NCBI GenBank assembly: GCA_964645715.1 | Contig: CAZYAO010000011.1 | Coordinates: 21,024-85,023, forward strand | Origin: JAUMBM01 sp964645715 | Lineage (GTDB): Bacteria; Bacteroidota; Bacteroidia; Chitinophagales; Saprospiraceae | Reading direction: 5' to 3' | Length of the DNA stretch: 64,000 nucleotides | Shown: piece after piece, positions 60,289-64,000 of the stretch | How positions within the stretch are numbered: the first letter of the stretch is position 1 | Layout: each line of letters starts with the position of its first letter | Translations under genes and position numbers: made by a program | The notes under the pieces: generated by a model | Database searches by the model: none | The model's input: the letters and a program-made list of their open reading frames with translations, nothing else | Told to the model about the DNA's origin: nothing

Positions 60289-61119
60289 ATGAGCATTTCT
60301 GCTGCTGATGTTAAACAACTGCGCGAAATGACCGGCGCAGGTATGATGGATTGTAAAAAAGCACTGGAAGAAGCTGCCGGTGATTTTGAAATGGCCATCG
60401 AAATCCTGCGTAAGCAGGGCCAGAAATTGTCGGTTAAACGTGCTGAACGCGATGCAAAAGAGGGGGTGGTGATTGCACTTACCGCTGATGATCACAAGCG
60501 CGGGATTATTATTCGTCTTAGCTGCGAGACAGACTTCGTTGCCAAGGGCGACAGTTTTATCAGTCTTGCACAGTCGATCGCTAATGTGGCATTAACTACG
60601 TTTCCTAGCTCGTTGGAAGCACTGCTGCAACAATCTTTCGATGGGCAGCTGACCATTGCTGAGAAGATTCTGGAGCAACTTGGTGTCATTGGCGAGAAGG
60701 TTGAGGTAGCCAACTATGAGCAGTTGGAGGCACCGCTGGTGGCTCCCTATATCCACATGGGCTACCGTGCGGGTGTGCTGGTAGGGCTCAGTCTCGATAA
60801 TGCCGAGTACCTCACCGCTGGCAGGGACGTTGCCATGCAGGTGGCAGCTATGAAGCCTGTTGCTGTAGATGAGAATGGCGTGGATGCTTCTGTTATCGCC
60901 AAAGAAATCGAAATTGGCATGGAGATTGCCCGTGGAGAGGGCAAACCTGAGGAGATGCTTGAGAAGATTGCTCGTGGCAAACTCTCTAAGTTTTTCAAAG
61001 AGAATACCTTGCTCCAGCAGCAATTCGTAAAGGATGGTACGCAGACGGTGGCGTCTTTCCTGAAGAGTAAAAACAAAGACCTGACGGTCACGGACTTTAA
61101 GCACGTGAAGCTCGGGTAA
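60289..61119 (+). CDS. tsf: Translation elongation factor Ts
   Basis: 276 aa. Nucleotide-exchange factor for EF-Tu. N-terminal UBA-like domain: ISAADVKQLREMTGAGMMDC KKALEEA, shown in two parts, with the TGAGMMDCK signature. Core with SCETDFVAKGDSF (the TDFV motif) and a C-terminal GKLSKFFKENTLLQQQFVKD. Ends at a strong intrinsic terminator, so the ribosomal transcript may stop here and pyrH be driven separately. Confidence 0.97.
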   Translation: MSISAADVKQLREMTGAGMMDCKKALEEAAGDFEMAIEILRKQGQKLSVKRAERDAKEGVVIALTADDHKRGIIIRLSCETDFVAKGDSFISLAQSIANVALTTFPSSLEALLQQSFDGQLTIAEKILEQLGVIGEKVEVANYEQLEAPLVAPYIHMGYRAGVLVGLSLDNAEYLTAGRDVAMQVAAMKPVAVDENGVDASVIAKEIEIGMEIARGEGKPEEMLEKIARGKLSKFFKENTLLQQQFVKDGTQTVASFLKSKNKDLTVTDFKHVKLG

Positions 61120-61124
61120 ATAAT

Positions 61125-61159
61125 AAAAAAAGGCGAACCTTAGTGTTCGCCTTTTTTTT
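61125..61159 (+). terminator. Intrinsic terminator of tsf
   Basis: A 14-bp stem: A7-GGCGAAC (61125-61138) pairs with GTTCGCC-T7 (61145-61158), loop CTTAGT, with the T-run on the 3' side. Six bases past the tsf stop. It matches the classic plus-strand terminator. Confidence 0.93.
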
Positions 61160-61249
61160 GCCTGTTTGCCTGGGATAAAGGCTGTCAATGTTGCTGAATA
61201 ATAGCAGCAACCAATTTTTCGTCCATACCTGATCAAATTATTGAATTAT

Positions 61250-61981
61250 ATGTCCAAACCAGTCTATCAGCGGATACTGCTGAAGCTCAGCGGCGAGTCC
61301 CTCATGGGCGAGCAGTCATTCGGGATTTCTGCGCCTATGCTTGAGCACTATGCCTGGCAAATCAAAGCATTGGTAGATTTAAAAATACAGGTTGCTGTTG
61401 TCATCGGAGGCGGAAATATTTTCAGAGGTCTGCAGGCTGCCCAGGCGGGATTCGACAGGGTACAGGGTGATTATATGGGCATGCTGGCTACTATCATCAA
61501 TGGTATGGCACTGCAGAGTGCACTTGAAAATATTGGTCTGTACAGCCGCCTGATCTCTGCAATTGAGATTAAGCAGGTTGCGGAACCTTACATCAGGCGA
61601 CGGGCAATCCGTCACTTAGAAAAAAACAGGGTGGTCATCTTTAGTGCTGGTACTGGTAGTCCGTATTTCACCACGGATTCTGCTGCTGCTCTGCGCGCAA
61701 GTGAAATTAAGGCGGACGTCATCCTGAAAGGAACTCGTGTAGACGGGATTTATTCAGCTGATCCTGAAAAGGATCCCAATGCCGTAAAGTTTGATGAAAT
61801 TACCTTTGCTAAGGCAATTAGTGAAGGGCTGAGTGTCATGGATATGACCGCTTTCACGCTTTGTCAGGAGAACAACGTACCAATTATTGTCTTTGACATT
61901 AACCAGCCGGACAATCTGAAGCGCATTGTGATGGGTGAACAGGTGGGAACACTCGTGAACAGTGGGAATAGTCGGGTATAA
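61250..61981 (+). CDS. pyrH: Uridylate kinase
   Basis: 243 aa hexameric UMP kinase. LLKLSGESLMGEQSFGI (P-loop-like), VAVVIGGGNIFRGLQA, GDYMGMLATIINGMALQ, FSAGTGSPYFTTDSAAALRA, TRVDGIYSADPEKDP and the C-terminal MDMTAFTLCQENNVPIIVFD. The ATG at 61250 gives MSKPVYQRILLKLSG. It follows tsf but past a strong terminator. The usual frr partner is not downstream. Confidence 0.95.
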   Translation: MSKPVYQRILLKLSGESLMGEQSFGISAPMLEHYAWQIKALVDLKIQVAVVIGGGNIFRGLQAAQAGFDRVQGDYMGMLATIINGMALQSALENIGLYSRLISAIEIKQVAEPYIRRRAIRHLEKNRVVIFSAGTGSPYFTTDSAAALRASEIKADVILKGTRVDGIYSADPEKDPNAVKFDEITFAKAISEGLSVMDMTAFTLCQENNVPIIVFDINQPDNLKRIVMGEQVGTLVNSGNSRV

Positions 61982-61984
61982 ATG

Positions 61985-62026
61985 CTAACAGAAAAGGGCT
62001 TGTATTTACAAGCCCTTTTCTGTTAG
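61985..62026. terminator. Bidirectional terminator between pyrH and the RHH gene
   Basis: CTAACAGAAAAGGGCTTGTA (61985-62004) is complementary to 62007-62026; the practical loop is about four bases. A/T-rich inner portions give T-rich 3' sides on either strand (CCCTTTTC). It overlaps the end of the RHH gene. Confidence 0.85.
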
Positions 62027-62473
62027 ATATTTGGATACCAATCGGTTGATGATATCTTTTAAATATATATTTTCTTGCTTAGCCAGCAACTTGAGTTTTT
62101 CCAAGTGCTCTTTTGGGAAAATGAGGGTCACTCTGCGTGTTGTGTGGGACTGAGGTTTGAAGTCATCAGTGTCCGAAGTTGTTGAACGAATGAGGAGATC
62201 TAATCCGCTGCGGGGGCGCCGTGACTGTTCGTCTGCTTCTTCTGAGGTAGTGAAGTTACTTCCTTCCTCAGAGATATTGTCAAAAGCTTCTGCGAGCAGG
62301 GCTTCAAGCTGAGAACTAAACCGCTTGCTTGCTGGCCTGCGCTCGCTGACAACTACCTCCTCCTGAAGAGAATCCTCGTCCGAATCCGAAAGAGCACTGG
62401 TCAGTACGCGTATTTCGGCTGTGTCCGTGTTGAATAAATCCTCCATGCCAGCTGCAAATCTCTTCTTAGCCAT
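62006..62473 (-). CDS. ParA-partner protein with C-terminal ribbon-helix-helix
   Basis: 155 aa. N-terminal basic peptide MAKKRFAAGMEDLFNTD; a middle, acidic, low-complexity, probably disordered region (DSDEDSLQEE, SEEADEQSRRPR). The C-terminus RRVTLIFPKEHLEKLKLLAK, then ENIYLKDIINRLVSKYL, matches a ribbon-helix-helix DNA-binding fold. It lacks the ParB N-domain and HTH, so it is not a ParB/Spo0J. The basic N-terminus could stimulate the ATPase of the neighbouring ParA, as partner proteins do (inference). It lies 16 bases downstream of parA. DUF3408/TraB-like proteins of conjugative transposons have a similar layout and are an alternative identity. Confidence 0.75.
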   Translation of the reverse strand: MAKKRFAAGMEDLFNTDTAEIRVLTSALSDSDEDSLQEEVVVSERRPASKRFSSQLEALLAEAFDNISEEGSNFTTSEEADEQSRRPRSGLDLLIRSTTSDTDDFKPQSHTTRRVTLIFPKEHLEKLKLLAKQENIYLKDIINRLVSKYLTEKGL

Positions 62474-62489
62474 CACCTTCACTTTTATT

Positions 62490-63287
62490 TTAGTCTACAC
62501 TGTTGGGTAACTCCACCAGTTCTGTTCGCTTAGCCTGTCTGGCAATACGTTCTATGATTTCTTTGCAAATATTGAGATAATCGTCAGCACCTGAGCTGCC
62601 GGGGCTATAAGCAAAGATATCTTTCCGCTGGGCGGGTGCCTCTGCCAGCGAAACGTTATCGCGTACGTAGGTGTTAAAGACAAGCTCCCCAAAATGCTTT
62701 TTTATGGTATCTACTACGTCCCGGTTTAGTACTTTCCGTGCGTCGTACATAGTTGGAAGTACACCGCCAATATCCAGGTGTTTGTTTAGTCTGAGACGTA
62801 CCTTCTGTATTACCTGTTTGATTTTTGCCAGTCCCTGCATGGCCAAAAACTCAGTCTGTAAGGGGATAACAACGTAGTCGCTGCTGGTAAGTGCATTGAG
62901 TGTCAATAAACCCAGTGAGGGAGGACAGTCAATAATGATATAGTCATACGTTTCCCGGAGAGGACTAAGCAGCTCTCGCAGGATGTATTCCCTGCCTGCT
63001 TCATTGATTAACTCCATTTCGGCACCTGACAAGTCGAGGTTTGACGTGATGACATCCAAATTTGGTTTAACCTGCAGGGGTTGAAGGTCCGATTCGCCGC
63101 GCATGGCCTCATAAATAGTAACCGGCTGCCTTCCTATGCCCAGCGACAGGGTCAGGTTGGCCTGCGGATCAAGGTCAAGCAGAAGAACCCTCTTACCCAA
63201 TTCCACCATCCCTGCACCTATGTTGATGGCGCTAGTGGTCTTGCCGACCCCCCCCTTATGATTCAAAAGCGAGATTATCATTCCCAT
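62490..63287 (-). CDS. parA: ParA/Soj-family ATPase
   Basis: 265 aa. Deviant Walker A LLNHKGGVGKTTSAINIGAG, Walker A' DLDPQANLTLSLG and Walker B YDYIIIDCPPSLGLLTLNAL; the signature lysine is present (KGGVGKT). C-terminal QKVRLRLNKHLDIGGVLPTMYD and PAQRKDIFAYSPGSSGADDY. Such ATPases position chromosomes, plasmids or cargo. Its partner is a ribbon-helix-helix protein and not ParB, and no parS-like palindrome is seen here. ATG 63287 or 63281. Confidence 0.92.
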   Translation of the reverse strand: MGMIISLLNHKGGVGKTTSAINIGAGMVELGKRVLLLDLDPQANLTLSLGIGRQPVTIYEAMRGESDLQPLQVKPNLDVITSNLDLSGAEMELINEAGREYILRELLSPLRETYDYIIIDCPPSLGLLTLNALTSSDYVVIPLQTEFLAMQGLAKIKQVIQKVRLRLNKHLDIGGVLPTMYDARKVLNRDVVDTIKKHFGELVFNTYVRDNVSLAEAPAQRKDIFAYSPGSSGADDYLNICKEIIERIARQAKRTELVELPNSVD

Positions 63288-63967
63288 ATGTAAGCTATTG
63301 ACATAGCAAATATACCTTTTTTTTGGGATTTATGTCATCATTTTTCCAAATGGATCGATTAGTGATGCGATATGCCTGATGTCTGGTATCTATCGAATTC
63401 CTTTGATAATGTAGGTTAGTATTTTTTGGTAAACACTTTTTAGTATTGATTATCAATATATTGTGATTTTTTATGAAAAATAATCTCTTTAAAATAGCAT
63501 ATTATTTCAAGTCGTCGTATATTTGTGCCTGCAAGTACTGATGTGTAGATATATACTGACTATATATTTGTATACAACTGCCTTTGTAACTGTCGAATTG
63601 ACTTTACCCGATGTATGTGGAGATACTTCTCCAGGATCCTAACCTGCTTTGAGCTTTTAGTGAAGACTGAAGAAGTTGCCCAATACAATCACAGTTGTCG
63701 CAATAACAATCCCATGACTTATACCTCTACTTGTGTTGTGTTTTCTGTTTTGTATATCAACAACAGGGTATAAATAATGCTTCAAGGAAAGACGTTCCCT
63801 TGGGGCTTCTCGTGTTTCGGTTGTTTGCGTTGTGATGTTTGCAATGATTTTTTATTAAGACGACTATAGACCATATTCTAAAACAAAGCCTTTGCTTTGC
63901 TGAGGAAATTTGGTTCTGATAATCAACCACATAACTTTTTTTTCATTATTTAACAAATTGTAATCTT
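63288..63967. other. AT-rich non-coding region
   Basis: About 680 bases, clearly more AT-rich than the rest of the window, with no convincing complete gene on either strand. TATATTTG boxes at 63518-63525 and 63563-63570 (plus) match TAnnTTTG but have no good -33. I found no DnaA boxes and no parS-like palindrome. Confidence 0.6.
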
Positions 63968-64000
63968 ATGGTAAAGGCGAATTTTACATTCGTTAGTCCA
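63968..64000 (+). CDS. Possible start of a gene running off the right edge
   Basis: An ATG at 63968 opens 11 codons (MVKANFTFVSP) to the window end. The long AT-rich leader with promoter-like boxes before it is consistent with a gene start, but the fragment is too short to identify. Confidence 0.3.
   Translation, partial: MVKANFTFVSP

Noticed and set aside
63288..64000. Replication origin beside parA
   Set aside because: AT-rich, but no DnaA-box cluster (TTATNCACA) or parS-like palindrome could be found, and dnaN and parA are far apart.
1..64000. CRISPR arrays, tRNA/rRNA genes, insertion sequences
   Set aside because: No direct-repeat arrays with regular spacers, no tRNA or rRNA signature, and no transposase or terminal-repeat pair were seen.

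Overview
The window reads as a chromosomal contig of a Bacteroidota bacterium, most likely from the Saprospiria/Lewinella side of the phylum (inference). Evidence: gliding-motility-type and T9SS C-terminal sorting domains on two large secreted proteins, Bacteroidota-type promoters (TTG, about 20 nt, TAnnTTTG), a fused CcoN-CcoO oxidase subunit, BshA (bacillithiol), MqnC (futalosine menaquinone route), an HMG-CoA synthase (mevalonate-type isoprenoids) and a DUF2851 protein. Nearly everything is core housekeeping. I see no CRISPR array, rRNA, tRNA, insertion sequence or prophage.

Layout. 1-7 kb: start of a topoisomerase IV B gene, fused acyl-CoA mutase IcmF, and a large gliding-type surface protein. 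7-9.5 kb: pssA-purS-rsmI and a free methionine sulfoxide reductase. 9.7-15 kb: the rimP-nusA-infB operon on the minus strand. 15-24.6 kb: mqnC with a glycosyltransferase, bshA, a T9SS cargo protein, a MerR/B12-fold regulator and DUF2851. 24.9-36.5 kb: HMG-CoA synthase, a low-molecular-weight phosphatase, trkA-trkH, sucA, ligA, rsgA. 36.5-47 kb: a PLP enzyme, DUF2007, an MBL hydrolase, methylmalonyl-CoA epimerase with a glycosyltransferase, lon, an exported small protein, an M16 paralogue, dnaN and a LysE exporter. 47-55 kb: an RND adaptor and a cbb3 oxidase cluster (ccoS, ccoNO, ccoQ, ccoP, ccoG, ccoH, safE) followed by a small HMA protein. 55-58.3 kb: an outer-membrane barrel, lptB, two small exported proteins and an ECF sigma factor. 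A 100-N assembly gap follows. 58.5-62 kb: rplM-rpsI-rpsB-tsf-pyrH. 62-63.3 kb: a ParA ATPase with a ribbon-helix-helix partner. The window ends in about 700 bases of AT-rich DNA without a convincing complete gene.

Several genes work together. IcmF and methylmalonyl-CoA epimerase both belong to branched/odd-chain acyl-CoA metabolism. The cco block encodes a high-affinity terminal oxidase with its assembly and copper factors, although the copper ATPase CcoI is not in the block. rimP-nusA-infB and rplM through pyrH are translation operons.

The most unusual signal outside the genes is a family of compact palindromes placed 3' of genes. Four copies share the core TTGGCAGC-N4/6-GCTRYCAA. Outer arms differ from copy to copy yet stay self-complementary, and most copies carry T-runs on the 5' side and A-runs on the 3' side, the reverse of an intrinsic terminator. 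Other points of interest are a ParA/RHH pair, a MerR regulator that has lost its cobalamin-ligand histidines, and a duplicated 3' tail of the epimerase gene.
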